From positions 186,001 to 250,000 of the forward strand of contig NZ_JAJOYU010000001.1 in assembly GCF_021290985.1 (NCBI RefSeq): a DNA stretch of 64,000 bases, given 5' to 3'. The stretch comes from Rheinheimera soli (GTDB lineage: Bacteria > Pseudomonadota > Gammaproteobacteria > Enterobacterales > Alteromonadaceae). Each line of letters begins with the position of its first letter. The stretch's first letter is position 1. A program made the position numbers and the translations under genes. This document shows, one piece after another, positions 26,379 to 36,128 of this stretch. Under the pieces are notes generated by a model. That model did not search any database. It saw only the letters and a list, made by a program, of their open reading frames with translations, and had not been told where the DNA came from.

Positions 26379-28586
26379 TTAAGCTGAGAATTTGTCAAAG
26401 CGATCAAATTTTATTTTGGAGCGTTTTGCATAATGCTTCAGCAGGTTAGGCACATCTAAAATCAGCGCTATACCGCCGTCTGATGTGATAGTAGCGCCAG
26501 CCATACCCGGAGTACCTTGCAATAAAGCATCCAGAGGTTTGATCACCACTTCTTCCTGACCAATCAGAGAATCCACCACAAAACCAATTTGCTGTGTGCC
26601 GATTTGCACTATCACCACATGGCCTTGTTCGCGCTTTATCTTCTTGCTTGAACCTTTAACCAGCCAATGCTCGAGATAAAACAGCGGAATAGCTTTGTTT
26701 CTGACCACTATCGTCAACTGACCATCGACATTGTTGGTTTTGGCCAAATCCAGATGGAATATTTCGTTGACTGTCGCCAATGGTAAGGCAAAAGTTTGCT
26801 CGCCCACTATCACCATCAAGGTTGGCAATATCGCCAAAGTCAGCGGCACTTTAATTTCTAATAAGGTGCCTTGACCTAACTTAGAGTTGATATGCACTGT
26901 ACCGTTTAATTGGGTAATTTTGGTTTTCACCACATCCATACCCACACCACGGCCAGAAATATCGGAGATTTGCTCTTTGGTGGAGAAGCCAGGGGCAAAA
27001 ATCAAATTAAAGGCTTCAGTATCTGACATACGGGCCGCTGCATCAGGCTCAAGCACACCACGTTTAATCGCAATGGCTTTGAGTTTTTCCGGGTCCATAC
27101 CTGCACCATCATCAGTGATGGTTAACAAAATATGATCACCAGCCTGTGAAGCAGCTAAACGGACCAAACCTGTACGAGGTTTACCCGCTTTCACCCGAAC
27201 ATCCGGCATTTCAATACCATGGTCGACCGAGTTACGCACCAAGTGGACCAATGGATCGGCCAGAGCTTCCACCAGGTTTTTATCTAAATCTGTTTCTTCC
27301 CCTTCCAGCACAAGGTTAATGTCCTTTTGCAGAGAACGGGCTAAATCGCGTACAACCCGAGGGAAACGGCCAAATACTTTTTTGATCGGCTGCATCCGGG
27401 TTTTCATCACTGCGCCTTGTAAATCGGCGGTGACTACATCGAGGTTGGCGATAGCTTTGCTCATTTCTTCATTTTGAGCAGAACCTGACAAGCTCACCAG
27501 ACGGTTACGTACCAGTACCAATTCACCGACCATGTTCATGATTTGATCCAAACGTTTGGTATCAACCCGAACTGTAGTTTCTGGTTGGTTGGCGGCAGCT
27601 TTAGGATCGGCATCCGGATCTTTTGGCGCAGCAGCCACAGGAGCAGGAGCTGGTTTTGGCGCTGCAGCAGCTGCGGCTTTCACTGGTTCAGGGGCTTTTG
27701 CCACAGGAGCAGGAGCTGGCGTTACCGCAACAGGCGCTTTGCCTTTGCCATGTAATTCATCCAGCAAAGATTCAAATTCGTCATCAGAGATATCATCACC
27801 TGACGCCGCTCTTGCTTTTTCTGCTGGTTTAGCAGGAGCTTTTTCGACCGGCTTAGCTACAGCAGCAGCTGCTGCAGCTTCACCAGGGATAAAGGAACCC
27901 TGACCATGCAACTGATCTAAAATGGCTTCAAACTCGTCATCTGTAATGTCTTCACTGGCCGTTTCTTTAACAGCAGGTGGAGGCAGATTGGCTGAAGTAT
28001 CACGGCCAGGAGCGCCGGCACCATGTAATTCATCCAATAAAGATTCAAATTCGTCGTCGCTGATTTCATCAATAGAAGAGCTTTCAACTGCAGGAGCTGT
28101 GGCGAACTCAACCACAGCATCAAATTCTTCCATGCTTATTTCAGCTTCTGGTTCAGGTTCTGAGGCAACAGCATGAGGTGCTTGCTCATCTTCAGACTCA
28201 GGCATGCTCAGGCGATGCAAAGCTTCGATAATTGCAGGATCGGCCGGGGTCAGTGGTTCGCGGTTTTGCACATCGGCAAACATAGCGTTGACCGCATCCA
28301 GCGCCTGTAAAATAACATCCATCAATTCTGCGGTAACACGACGTTTACCGGTACGCAGAATATCAAACACGTTTTCGGCGCCATGGCAGGCGTCAACTAA
28401 TTCAGTCAGCGATAAAAATCCAGCGCCACCTTTGACAGTGTGGAAACCACGGAAAATGGCATTTAATAAATTTGCGTCATCCGGATTATTTTCCAACTCA
28501 ACCAACTGCTCTTGCAGTAGTTCAAGGATCTCGCCGGCTTCGACTAGGAAATCCTGTAAAATATCCTCATCTAAATCAAAGCCCAT
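26379..28586 (-). CDS. cheA: Chemotaxis histidine kinase CheA with three linker repeats
   Basis: 735 residues. The HPt domain carries phospho-His49 in [14 protein letters not shown]. Dimerisation domain about 335-400 ([20 protein letters not shown]). ATPase has [11 protein letters not shown] (N box), DDGAGMD and [10 protein letters not shown]. The C-terminal CheW-like domain is at about 600-735. Between residues 140 and 335, instead of an obvious P2 domain, there is an Ala/Pro-rich linker with three near-identical motifs, [15 protein letters not shown] (175-189), [15 protein letters not shown] (214-228) and [15 protein letters not shown] (266-280), plus a weak one at 150-160. They resemble the CheY-binding helix of FliM and CheZ (see findings). 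Vibrio CheA has a localisation domain in this linker. Confidence 0.95.
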   Translation of the reverse strand: MGFDLDEDILQDFLVEAGEILELLQEQLVELENNPDDANLLNAIFRGFHTVKGGAGFLSLTELVDACHGAENVFDILRTGKRRVTAELMDVILQALDAVNAMFADVQNREPLTPADPAIIEALHRLSMPESEDEQAPHAVASEPEPEAEISMEEFDAVVEFATAPAVESSSIDEISDDEFESLLDELHGAGAPGRDTSANLPPPAVKETASEDITDDEFEAILDQLHGQGSFIPGEAAAAAAVAKPVEKAPAKPAEKARAASGDDISDDEFESLLDELHGKGKAPVAVTPAPAPVAKAPEPVKAAAAAAPKPAPAPVAAAPKDPDADPKAAANQPETTVRVDTKRLDQIMNMVGELVLVRNRLVSLSGSAQNEEMSKAIANLDVVTADLQGAVMKTRMQPIKKVFGRFPRVVRDLARSLQKDINLVLEGEETDLDKNLVEALADPLVHLVRNSVDHGIEMPDVRVKAGKPRTGLVRLAASQAGDHILLTITDDGAGMDPEKLKAIAIKRGVLEPDAAARMSDTEAFNLIFAPGFSTKEQISDISGRGVGMDVVKTKITQLNGTVHINSKLGQGTLLEIKVPLTLAILPTLMVIVGEQTFALPLATVNEIFHLDLAKTNNVDGQLTIVVRNKAIPLFYLEHWLVKGSSKKIKREQGHVVIVQIGTQQIGFVVDSLIGQEEVVIKPLDALLQGTPGMAGATITSDGGIALILDVPNLLKHYAKRSKIKFDRFDKFSA

Positions 28587-28601
28587 GCTACAGCTCCCCT
28601 T

Positions 28602-29354
28602 TTAGAAACCTAAACTTGATAATAAATCGTCCACGTCATCCTGACCGGACACCACGTCATCACGCTCTGCTGCGTTAATAATAGGGCCTTCAGCTTCGTG
28701 ACCTGCTTTTGGTTTTTTCGCTACGGCTGGTCGTTCTTCCATACTTAAATTGGTTTGACCGAAGGCCGTTAATAAACCAATTAAGCTGTCTTCCACTTCC
28801 CGGACCAATTCAATGACCCGCCGTAAAATCTGACCTGTTAAATCCTGGTAATCCTGCGCCATCAATACTTCGGTCAGCCGTGCATGTAAGGTAGCAGAGT
28901 TTCCTGTTGCCTGATGCAAAAAGCCATCAAGATTGTGACATAAGGCTTTGAACTCACCGACTTTTAAGTCACGACTCATCAGTTTTTGCCAATTTGGCAA
29001 AATAGATTGTAAGTGTGAGTTGAGTTCGTCAGCGATAGGAAGACAGTTTTCGACCGCATCCATGGTTTTGTTTGCGGCTTGTTCTGTCATATCAATGACG
29101 TGATTCAGACGTTTTTTCGCATCCGGAATATCATCTTCCAGTAGCGAACTTAAGGATGGATCGATTTGAAAACTTTTAAGCGAGTCGTGTAATTGCCGGG
29201 TTAGTTTTCCAACCTCGGCAAACAACTCAGAAGAACCCGGAACAGCCAGCTGTTGCACCAGTTGGTTAGCCGATTCGGTTTCGCCGAATTCAAGTAACTG
29301 AACCAGTTCACGGGCCTGTTCTAAAGAAATCAAGGGTGCCGTAGCTACAGACAT
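28602..29354 (-). CDS. cheZ: CheY-P phosphatase CheZ
   Basis: 250 residues, largely helical. The phosphatase Gln is in the MAQDYQDLTGQILRRVIELV segment. The last residues, GQDDVDDLLSSLGF, are the C-terminal CheY-binding helix. It dephosphorylates CheY-P and shortens reversal signals. Located between cheY (25 bases upstream) and cheA (15 bases downstream). Confidence 0.94.
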   Translation of the reverse strand: MSVATAPLISLEQARELVQLLEFGETESANQLVQQLAVPGSSELFAEVGKLTRQLHDSLKSFQIDPSLSSLLEDDIPDAKKRLNHVIDMTEQAANKTMDAVENCLPIADELNSHLQSILPNWQKLMSRDLKVGEFKALCHNLDGFLHQATGNSATLHARLTEVLMAQDYQDLTGQILRRVIELVREVEDSLIGLLTAFGQTNLSMEERPAVAKKPKAGHEAEGPIINAAERDDVVSGQDDVDDLLSSLGF

Positions 29355-29379
29355 GGTGTACTCCTTTGTCAGTTACGGT

Positions 29380-29763
29380 TTAACCCAGGCGTTCAAATAC
29401 TTTAGCCAGTTTTTCCTGTAAGGTTGCAGCAGTAAAAGGTTTAACGATGTAACCATTCACTCCAGCCTGAGCGGCTGCAATGATTTGTTCCTTTTTCGCT
29501 TCAGCAGTAACCATCAGCACAGGAATATGTTTCAGCTTTGCATCGGCACGAATCGCACGTAACAAATCGATACCCTGCATGCCTGGCATGTTCCAGTCAG
29601 TGACGACAAAATCAAAATCACCGTTTTGCAGCATAGGCAAAGCAGTACTGCCATCATCAGCTTCAGACACGTTGGTGAAGCCAAGATCTCTTAGCAGGTT
29701 TTTAATAATGCGTCTCATGGTTGAGAAATCATCAACCACAAGAATTTTCATATTCTTATCCAA
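29380..29763 (-). CDS. cheY: Chemotaxis response regulator CheY
   Basis: 127 residues, a single receiver domain: [13 protein letters not shown] with the acidic pair at 11-12, phospho-acceptor Asp56 in [21 protein letters not shown] (Thr) and the conserved Lys in YIVKPF. It carries the signal from CheA to FliM. A second ATG four codons in (MKILVV) is an alternative start. Confidence 0.96.
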   Translation of the reverse strand: MDKNMKILVVDDFSTMRRIIKNLLRDLGFTNVSEADDGSTALPMLQNGDFDFVVTDWNMPGMQGIDLLRAIRADAKLKHIPVLMVTAEAKKEQIIAAAQAGVNGYIVKPFTAATLQEKLAKVFERLG

Positions 29764-29805
29764 AATCCCCTCCGGTGAGAGCCCAAGCTGGACTAACTCA
29801 AACTA

Positions 29806-30525
29806 TTACAACCAATCCTGCATCCTGGAGCGCAAACGCACCAGCGCCTGACTATGAATTTGACTGACTCTGGACTCACTGACATCCAGTACAGCACCAA
29901 TCTCTTTCAAATTTAGTTCGTCATTATAATACAGCGACAACACTATCGCTTCTCGCTCCGGTAAGCTACTGATATTTTTTATCAACGCCTGTTGAAATGC
30001 ATCAGTTGCCTGTTGTTCGTACAAATGATCGTCATCTTTATCATTTGCCGTCACTAACACATCATCCGAGATGCCCAGATCTTCGATACCAATAATGCGA
30101 CCACTGCTGGCGTCACTAAGCATATGATGATACTCATCTAAAGATATATCAAGTTTTTCAGCAACTTCACTATCTTTTACATCACGACCCAGTTCAGATT
30201 CAAGTTCAGAAATGGCTTCAGCTATCATGCGGGAATTGCGGTGGACAGAGCGTGGAGTCCAATCGCCACGGCGAATTTCATCCAGCATAGAACCACGAAT
30301 ACGAATACCAGCAAAGGTTTCAAAGCTTGCACCTTTGCTACCATCAAAATTCTTTGCTGCTTCAATCAGACCAATCATGCCAGATTGAATTAAGTCATCG
30401 ACTAAAACGCTGGCGGGTAAACGGGCTAACAAATGGTAAGCAATACGCTTCACCAAAGGCGCATGCCGCTCAACCATCAGTGTCAGTTGATCCGCGGCAC
30501 CGTAGGCCGCAAGTTTGCTATTCAA
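29806..30525 (-). CDS. fliA: Flagellar sigma factor sigma-28 FliA
   Basis: 239 residues. Region 2 includes LVDDLIQSGMIGLIEAAKNFD and GASFETFAGIRIRGSMLDEI. Region 4 includes LPEREAIVLSLYYNDELNLKEIG and the HTH VLDVSESRVSQIHSQAL. It directs transcription of late flagellar genes once the anti-sigma factor FlgM, not in this window, has been exported. ATG overlaps the flhG stop by 4 bases. Confidence 0.96.
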   Translation of the reverse strand: MNSKLAAYGAADQLTLMVERHAPLVKRIAYHLLARLPASVLVDDLIQSGMIGLIEAAKNFDGSKGASFETFAGIRIRGSMLDEIRRGDWTPRSVHRNSRMIAEAISELESELGRDVKDSEVAEKLDISLDEYHHMLSDASSGRIIGIEDLGISDDVLVTANDKDDDHLYEQQATDAFQQALIKNISSLPEREAIVLSLYYNDELNLKEIGAVLDVSESRVSQIHSQALVRLRSRMQDWL

Positions 30526-31403
30526 ACCAGACCTCTCGCTTCAGGTTGTTGCACCAGTTGTTCCAGGAAAAACTCCAGATGCCCTGAGGCCACAGGAGGC
30601 ACAGGCCATTGCACAGCGCGGGTGGCTAAGGTGCGGATAGCCAGAGACGCCGGAGTTTTTGGAAAGGCATCGACAAAAGCTTTTTGCTTACGAGCCGATT
30701 TTCTGACGTTTTCATCAAAAGGAATAGTAGCAACTAATTCCAGACTGACATCTAAAAAACGGTCGGTCACACGACTTAGCTTAGCAAATAACTCCTGACC
30801 TTCTTTTAAGCTGCGAACCATATTAGCGACAATTTTAAAGCGTTGTACACCATGCTCACGACTTAAAATTTTCATCAGCGCATAAGCATCGGTAATGGAG
30901 GATGGTTCATCACAGACCACCACCAACACATCCTGCGAAGCTCGGGAAAAACTTAATACCATATCGGAAATGCCTGCGGCAGTGTCGACCAGCAACACAT
31001 CAAAACGGGTGCGCATTTCGCTAAAAGCACGAATAAGACCAGCGTGTTCCACCGGTTTTAATTCGGTCATGGACTGAGTACCTGAAGTCGCTGGTACAAT
31101 TTTAATACCAAAAGGGCCTTCAATCAGAATGTCATCCAGCTCAGCTTCGCCGGATAATACGTGGAATAAGTTTTGCTGAACCCGAAGTCCAAGCATCACG
31201 TCACAGTTTGCTAACCCAAGGTCAGCGTCTAGTACTAATACTTTTTTGCCCAACTGGGCCATAGCCATGGCGAGATTCAGCGTGACGTTAGTTTTACCCA
31301 CGCCGCCTTTACCACCTGTCACCGCTATGACTTTTACCATCTGTTGTTGGTTCATTCTTCTCAGGCCACTGGCTTGATCATCATTCATCGGAAGATTATG
31401 CAT
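30522..31403 (-). CDS. flhG: Flagellar number regulator FlhG (FleN, MinD-like ATPase)
   Basis: 293 residues from the ATG at 31403. A longer frame to 31541 lies inside flhF and is rejected. The 31403 start overlaps the flhF stop by eight bases and has GGAAGGA upstream. The N-terminus carries NDDQASGLRRMNQQQ, the short helix known to bind FlhF/FlrA in this family, then VTGGKGGVGKTNVTLNLA (deviant Walker A) and VLVLDADLGLANCDVMLG. It limits flagella to one per pole by countering FlhF and FlrA. Confidence 0.94.
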   Translation of the reverse strand: MHNLPMNDDQASGLRRMNQQQMVKVIAVTGGKGGVGKTNVTLNLAMAMAQLGKKVLVLDADLGLANCDVMLGLRVQQNLFHVLSGEAELDDILIEGPFGIKIVPATSGTQSMTELKPVEHAGLIRAFSEMRTRFDVLLVDTAAGISDMVLSFSRASQDVLVVVCDEPSSITDAYALMKILSREHGVQRFKIVANMVRSLKEGQELFAKLSRVTDRFLDVSLELVATIPFDENVRKSARKQKAFVDAFPKTPASLAIRTLATRAVQWPVPPVASGHLEFFLEQLVQQPEARGLV

Positions 31404-32802
31404 AGGTTCCTTCCACCCGGGCAGTCGTGTCTGAATACCACTGATAACCCGTACTACTGTTAGAGGTCCGTAACTGCTCTGCCTTGGCAACCATTGTTTT
31501 TGCGTCGGCCATTTCGATGTCTTCAGGGACTCGTTGGCCATGGGTCAAATAACTGACCGGTAACGCATTTTGTATTGCCACGTTAATGATTTCTCCCAAA
31601 CTTAAGCATTCATCAAGTTTGGTGAAAATACAACCCGCTAATGGAATACGTTTGAAATGTTCAACGGTTTCCTGCATCACGCGAGCTTGAGATGTTGCAG
31701 ACAATACCAGATAACTTTTTATTTTGACACGCGAATTATGCACTAAGGACGCAAGTTTTTCAGCAAGACGAACGTCACGCTGGCTCATGCCTGCAGTGTC
31801 AATCAGTATTAATTTACGTTGTTGCAACTGATTTAACAGCATGGCTAACTCTTCGCTGTCTTTCACTTGTTTGACCGGGCAACCAATAATGCGGCCAAAA
31901 GTGGCCAACTGCTCGTAAGCCCCGATACGAAATGAATCAGTGGTAATTAAAGCCACCTGATCAGCACCGTGACGTTTGGCAAACTGAGCAGCCAGCTTAG
32001 CCACAGTAGTGGTTTTACCCACACCCGTTGGGCCAACCAGAGCCACGACTCCACCACGGCGCATAATGTCGTCATTGGTGGTGATCAACTGCCCTGTTAA
32101 CAGCTCTAATGCGCTGTCCCAAGCTTCAGAGTCACTGATATCCTCTGGCATAAAGCAGGCAATCTGGTCAGCGACAGGCTCAGACAAACCCAACGCCAGC
32201 AGTTTTTCAATCACCATGGCACGAACAGGTTCACGACGCGCCAGATCCTGCCACATCAAACCAGAGACCTGATGTTGCAATAGTTGTTTCATCGATGACA
32301 TTTCGCTGCGCATCGCATCGAACTGCTTTTGCATCAGTTTGGCTTGCTGCTCTTGATAGCGGGTTAATTCGTTTAAATTTACCGCAGCTGCGCCGGAAGA
32401 TTGACGTTCAAGATCCGAAGGTGCTGAATTTGCAACCGAAAATAAAGCATTGGTTGCAGCAGCGGTTTTTACAGCCGCCATTTTATTGGCAGAGATAGCC
32501 TGAGCAGCTGCTGGTTGTTTACTGATTTGACGGGCGAGCAAAGCTTGCAGAGAATCAGCAGGCACTTGTTCTGGTTCATCATCAACTTTGATATTCAAAC
32601 GACCGCCTACCGCAGGCTGAGCTGTGGCCTGAACTTCAGGCTGTTCCTTAGCTGGCGCGGCCTCGGGGTCTATCGCTGCTACAATTTCAACGCCACCAGC
32701 CACTTTTTTATTCGACAGGATAATGGCTTCAGGGCCTAAAAACTCTTTGACTTCTGTCAGAGCGGTACGCATATCTTTGGCAACAAAGCGTTTGATTTTC
32801 AT
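31396..32802 (-). CDS. flhF: Signal-recognition-type GTPase FlhF (polar flagellum placement)
   Basis: 468 residues: the basic N-terminal B domain (KIKRFVAKDMRTAL), a low-complexity middle, then the NG domain with GPTGVGKTTTVAKLAAQFAK (G1), ITTDSFRIGAYEQL, LIDTAGMSQRD (G3) and FTKLDECLSLG (G4). It marks the pole for flagellar assembly. Ten bases downstream of flhA, overlapping flhG. Confidence 0.95.
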   Translation of the reverse strand: MKIKRFVAKDMRTALTEVKEFLGPEAIILSNKKVAGGVEIVAAIDPEAAPAKEQPEVQATAQPAVGGRLNIKVDDEPEQVPADSLQALLARQISKQPAAAQAISANKMAAVKTAAATNALFSVANSAPSDLERQSSGAAAVNLNELTRYQEQQAKLMQKQFDAMRSEMSSMKQLLQHQVSGLMWQDLARREPVRAMVIEKLLALGLSEPVADQIACFMPEDISDSEAWDSALELLTGQLITTNDDIMRRGGVVALVGPTGVGKTTTVAKLAAQFAKRHGADQVALITTDSFRIGAYEQLATFGRIIGCPVKQVKDSEELAMLLNQLQQRKLILIDTAGMSQRDVRLAEKLASLVHNSRVKIKSYLVLSATSQARVMQETVEHFKRIPLAGCIFTKLDECLSLGEIINVAIQNALPVSYLTHGQRVPEDIEMADAKTMVAKAEQLRTSNSSTGYQWYSDTTARVEGTYA

Positions 32803-32812
32803 AGCTTAACTC

Positions 32813-34918
32813 CTAATTCGACTGGCCTACCACACTGACAATACGGATTTGTTTGTTGTCAGGGATCTCTTGGTAGGACAAAACCCGTAATCCTGGAATA
32901 CTGTACTTCACGAATCGTGCCATAACTGATCGCAAAATGCCGGATGTTAATAAAACTGCAGGTTCGCCAGCCAATTCCTGATTCTGACAAGCTGTAGCTA
33001 GAGACTGCTGAATACGTTCAGCTAAACCAGGTTCAATGCCTGCACCGTCATTGCCTGCTGACTGCATCGACTGATGTAACATCTGTTCCAGATCAGGCGC
33101 GAAGGTGATCACAGGTACTTCAGGAGCGCTGCCTACCACTTCCTGAATAATCAATCGTTTAAGCGCTACGCGACAAGAGGCTGTTAATACGTCAACATCC
33201 TGACTCTTAGCGCCATAGTCCACCAAAGTTTGTACAATGGTACGCATATCGCGGATAGGTACACCTTCATGCAACAGGTTTTGCAGTACTTTCACCACCA
33301 CAGTCAACGGCAGCGTATCTGGTACTAAGGCATCCACTAACTTAGGAGAAGATTTGGCCAGCATATCCAGCAGGTTCTGTACTTCTTCATGGCCCAGCAA
33401 CTGAGCTGCGTTATTGGTTAAAATCTGGCTTAAATGGGTGGCGACTACTGTTGCTGCATCCACTACTGTGTAACCTAAGGTCTGTGCATGTTCACGCTGG
33501 TTTTTAGCTATCCAAACCGCTTCCAGACCAAAAGCAGGGTCTTTCGTCGCTATACCTTTGACAGTGCCAAACACCTGACCAGGGTTAATCGCCAGCTCAT
33601 TATCATGCCGAAGCTCTGACTCGCCAGTGGTCACACCCATCATGGTGACACGGTAGGTATTAGGTTCTAAGTCCAGATTGTCGCGAATATGCACAGCAGG
33701 AATAAGAAAACCTAGTTCCTGAGATAACTTTTTGCGCACGCCTTTAATGCGGGTCAGGAGTTCACCGCCCTGAGCTTTATCGACCAAAGGAATTAACCGA
33801 TAGCCGACTTCTAAACCTATAGTGTCAACTGGCTGCACATCGTCCCAACCAATTTCTTTGACAGGAGCCATTTCAACAGGAGTCGTCATTTCGGCCTTTT
33901 TAATAGCTGCTGCTTTTTCTGCCGTTGGGTTTTCCACTCTGTACAGGTAATAGGCAGCGCCGCCAACAATAGCAGCCAGACTTAAAAAAGCGACATGAGG
34001 CATGCCGGGCACAATGCCCATAATGACAAGGATAGCTGTCGCGATGACCAGTACTTTGAAGTTACTGAACTGGCCTGCCATTTGGGTGCCAAAATCCCCT
34101 TCTTTGTTTTGACGCGTCACGATAATGGCAGTACCGACCGACAACAACAGGCCTGGTATTTGTGCCACCAGACCATCACCTATGGTCAATAAGGTATAAA
34201 TTTCAACGGCTTCCATAAAGGGCAAGTCGTGTTGCAGTACACCAATGGTCAGACCGCCGATGATATTGATCACCATAATCACGATACCCGCCATCGCATC
34301 GCCTTTAACGAATTTGTTCGCACCGTCCATTGAACCGTAAAAATCGGCTTCTTCGCCTATTTCTTCACGGCGTTTGCGGGCCTGCTCAGCGTCAATGAAA
34401 CCGGCGTTTAAATCGGCGTCTATTGCCATTTGTTTACCGGGCATCGCATCTAAGGTAAAACGGGCTGTCACTTCGGAAATTCGGGCAGCACCAGAGGTCA
34501 CTACCATCATATTGATGATCACAAGGATAATGAAAACCACAAGACCCACAGCGTAGTTGCCACCAATAACCACTTCACCGAATGCTTCTACCACCTTACC
34601 CGCAGCATCAGGACCATTATGGCCTTCAAGTAAAATCACCCTGGTGCTGGCGATATTCAGGGTTAAACGCAAAATGGTAGCCACCAGAATAACGCTGGGG
34701 AAAATGGCAAAATCCAGAGGTTTTCGGGTGTATATGGTGACTAACAGTACTATCAGTCCAAGCGCAATATTAAAGGTGAATAAAATATCCAGCATCAAAG
34801 GCGGCAATGGCAATACCACCATAGCCAAAGCGGCCAGGATCATTAAAGGAGTGCCAATGCCTTTGATATAAGACAAAACTTCGGGGTTTATACGGGAAAA
34901 TACTTGGGTCATCGACAT
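32813..34918 (-). CDS. flhA: Flagellar export gate protein FlhA
   Basis: 701 residues. The N-terminal half has about eight membrane spans and the FHIPEP signature region (LNIASTRVILLEGH, then AIDADLNAGFIDAEQARKRR). The C-terminal cytosolic domain binds export chaperones. It forms the nonameric ring of the type III export gate with FlhB, FliP, FliQ and FliR. First gene of the flhA-flhF-flhG-fliA-che transcription unit. A possible variant sigma-54 promoter lies upstream. Confidence 0.96.
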   Translation of the reverse strand: MSMTQVFSRINPEVLSYIKGIGTPLMILAALAMVVLPLPPLMLDILFTFNIALGLIVLLVTIYTRKPLDFAIFPSVILVATILRLTLNIASTRVILLEGHNGPDAAGKVVEAFGEVVIGGNYAVGLVVFIILVIINMMVVTSGAARISEVTARFTLDAMPGKQMAIDADLNAGFIDAEQARKRREEIGEEADFYGSMDGANKFVKGDAMAGIVIMVINIIGGLTIGVLQHDLPFMEAVEIYTLLTIGDGLVAQIPGLLLSVGTAIIVTRQNKEGDFGTQMAGQFSNFKVLVIATAILVIMGIVPGMPHVAFLSLAAIVGGAAYYLYRVENPTAEKAAAIKKAEMTTPVEMAPVKEIGWDDVQPVDTIGLEVGYRLIPLVDKAQGGELLTRIKGVRKKLSQELGFLIPAVHIRDNLDLEPNTYRVTMMGVTTGESELRHDNELAINPGQVFGTVKGIATKDPAFGLEAVWIAKNQREHAQTLGYTVVDAATVVATHLSQILTNNAAQLLGHEEVQNLLDMLAKSSPKLVDALVPDTLPLTVVVKVLQNLLHEGVPIRDMRTIVQTLVDYGAKSQDVDVLTASCRVALKRLIIQEVVGSAPEVPVITFAPDLEQMLHQSMQSAGNDGAGIEPGLAERIQQSLATACQNQELAGEPAVLLTSGILRSVMARFVKYSIPGLRVLSYQEIPDNKQIRIVSVVGQSN

Positions 34919-34955
34919 AAAAAGCCTGACAAATTACTGACGCTACAGGCTGTTA

Positions 34956-34971
34956 TACAAAAACCGTTCCA
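34956..34971 (-). promoter_or_regulatory. Candidate variant sigma-54 promoter of flhA
   Basis: Minus strand TGGAACGGTTTTTGTA. GG and GT are separated by the correct ten bases, but the -12 dinucleotide is GT, not GC. The first base of flhA lies about 38 bases from it, which leaves room for a start site near 34945. The same variant occurs before fliK. Confidence 0.45.
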
Positions 34972-34991
34972 CTTACTCAGGGTTCTGCTAT

Positions 34992-36119
34992 TTAATGCCG
35001 ATAATCTTCAGGTATAGGTAAGTCTCTCGCCAGATTTTTCGGACGTTTTCCTTTGCCTTTTTTGTACATATTCAACTGATAAACGTAAGCCAATACCTGT
35101 GCGACCGCAGCAAATAACTGCTCCGGAATAGGATGATCAAGTTCAGTGGTATAAAAAATGGAGCGGGCTAAAGCGGGCGACTCCAGCACCGGCACTTTGT
35201 TTTCATCGGCCAGACGTCTGATGTATAGCGCGACTTCATCTGCACCTTTGGCGACGACAACAGGAGCTCTGAACTTCGCCTGATCGTATTTAAGCGCCAC
35301 AGCAAAGTGAGTCGGGTTGGTGACAACCACGTCAGCGGTAGGAACAGCAGCTATCATTCGGCGCCGTGCTGCCTGATACTGCAAGCTCCGAATCCGCCCC
35401 TTCACCCTTGGATCACCTTCAGAGTTTTTGTATTCATCTTTGACTTCCTGCAGCGTCATTTTCAGTTCTTTATGATGTTTCCACATCTGATAAGGCGCAT
35501 CTATGGCCGCTATAACAATGACGCTAAAACAAATACCAAAAAACACCCAGGCCAGAATTTCCGCTGATGCAAAAATATCTTCAGGGCTGGTCATCAGGGA
35601 TAACGCCATAATATCGTCAAAAAAGGTCGCAAGCAGTGCGAAGGTTAAACCACCTATCACCAGTACCTTGGCAATACTTTTAATCAATTCCACCATGGCC
35701 TGCAAACCAAACATTCGTTTGAAGCCAGCTATAGGATTGAGCTTGCTGCCCTTAAACCCAACAGCTTGCCAGGTAAAGTTATAGCCGCCAATCAGCACAC
35801 TGCCTACATAAGCCGCCAGCATAATCAGTAGGAAAAACTTTAATAAGCCGGGAAATAACTCAACCAGCGCATCGCCCCAGACTGAAAACATCGAATTGGG
35901 ATTAAAGATGTCCTTTTCATCCAGCGACAATAAACGACGACAAACTTCCAGCACTGACGCTGCTATTTCTTTGCCGAAGATTAAAAGACCTGCGCTGCTG
36001 CCGACCAGTACTGCGAAAGTGGCTAAATCTCTGGAACGCGCAACCTGACCTTTCTTTCGGGTGTCTTCCAGTTTTTTACTGGTGGGTTCTTCGGTTTTTT
36101 CCTGACCAGAGGTTGCCAT
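34992..36119 (-). CDS. flhB: Flagellar export switch protein FlhB
   Basis: 375 residues with four membrane spans and the autocleavage motif NPTH in VVTNPTHFAVALKYD (about residue 270). The N-terminus has EKTEEPTSKKLEDTRKKGQVARSRD, typical of FlhB, in two stretches. It switches export from hook to filament subunits with FliK. It closes the fliK-to-flhB transcription unit, 10 bases after fliR. Confidence 0.96.
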   Translation of the reverse strand: MATSGQEKTEEPTSKKLEDTRKKGQVARSRDLATFAVLVGSSAGLLIFGKEIAASVLEVCRRLLSLDEKDIFNPNSMFSVWGDALVELFPGLLKFFLLIMLAAYVGSVLIGGYNFTWQAVGFKGSKLNPIAGFKRMFGLQAMVELIKSIAKVLVIGGLTFALLATFFDDIMALSLMTSPEDIFASAEILAWVFFGICFSVIVIAAIDAPYQMWKHHKELKMTLQEVKDEYKNSEGDPRVKGRIRSLQYQAARRRMIAAVPTADVVVTNPTHFAVALKYDQAKFRAPVVVAKGADEVALYIRRLADENKVPVLESPALARSIFYTTELDHPIPEQLFAAVAQVLAYVYQLNMYKKGKGKRPKNLARDLPIPEDYRH

Positions 36120-36128
36120 AACGCTCTC

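Noticed and set aside
27556-27903. Alanine/serine-rich plus-strand frames opposite cheA
   Set aside because: They are shadows of the Ala/Pro-rich CheA linker codons.
31404-31541. Longer flhG start inside flhF
   Set aside because: The extension reads another frame of flhF. The ATG at 31403 has GGAAGGA upstream and the family N-terminus.
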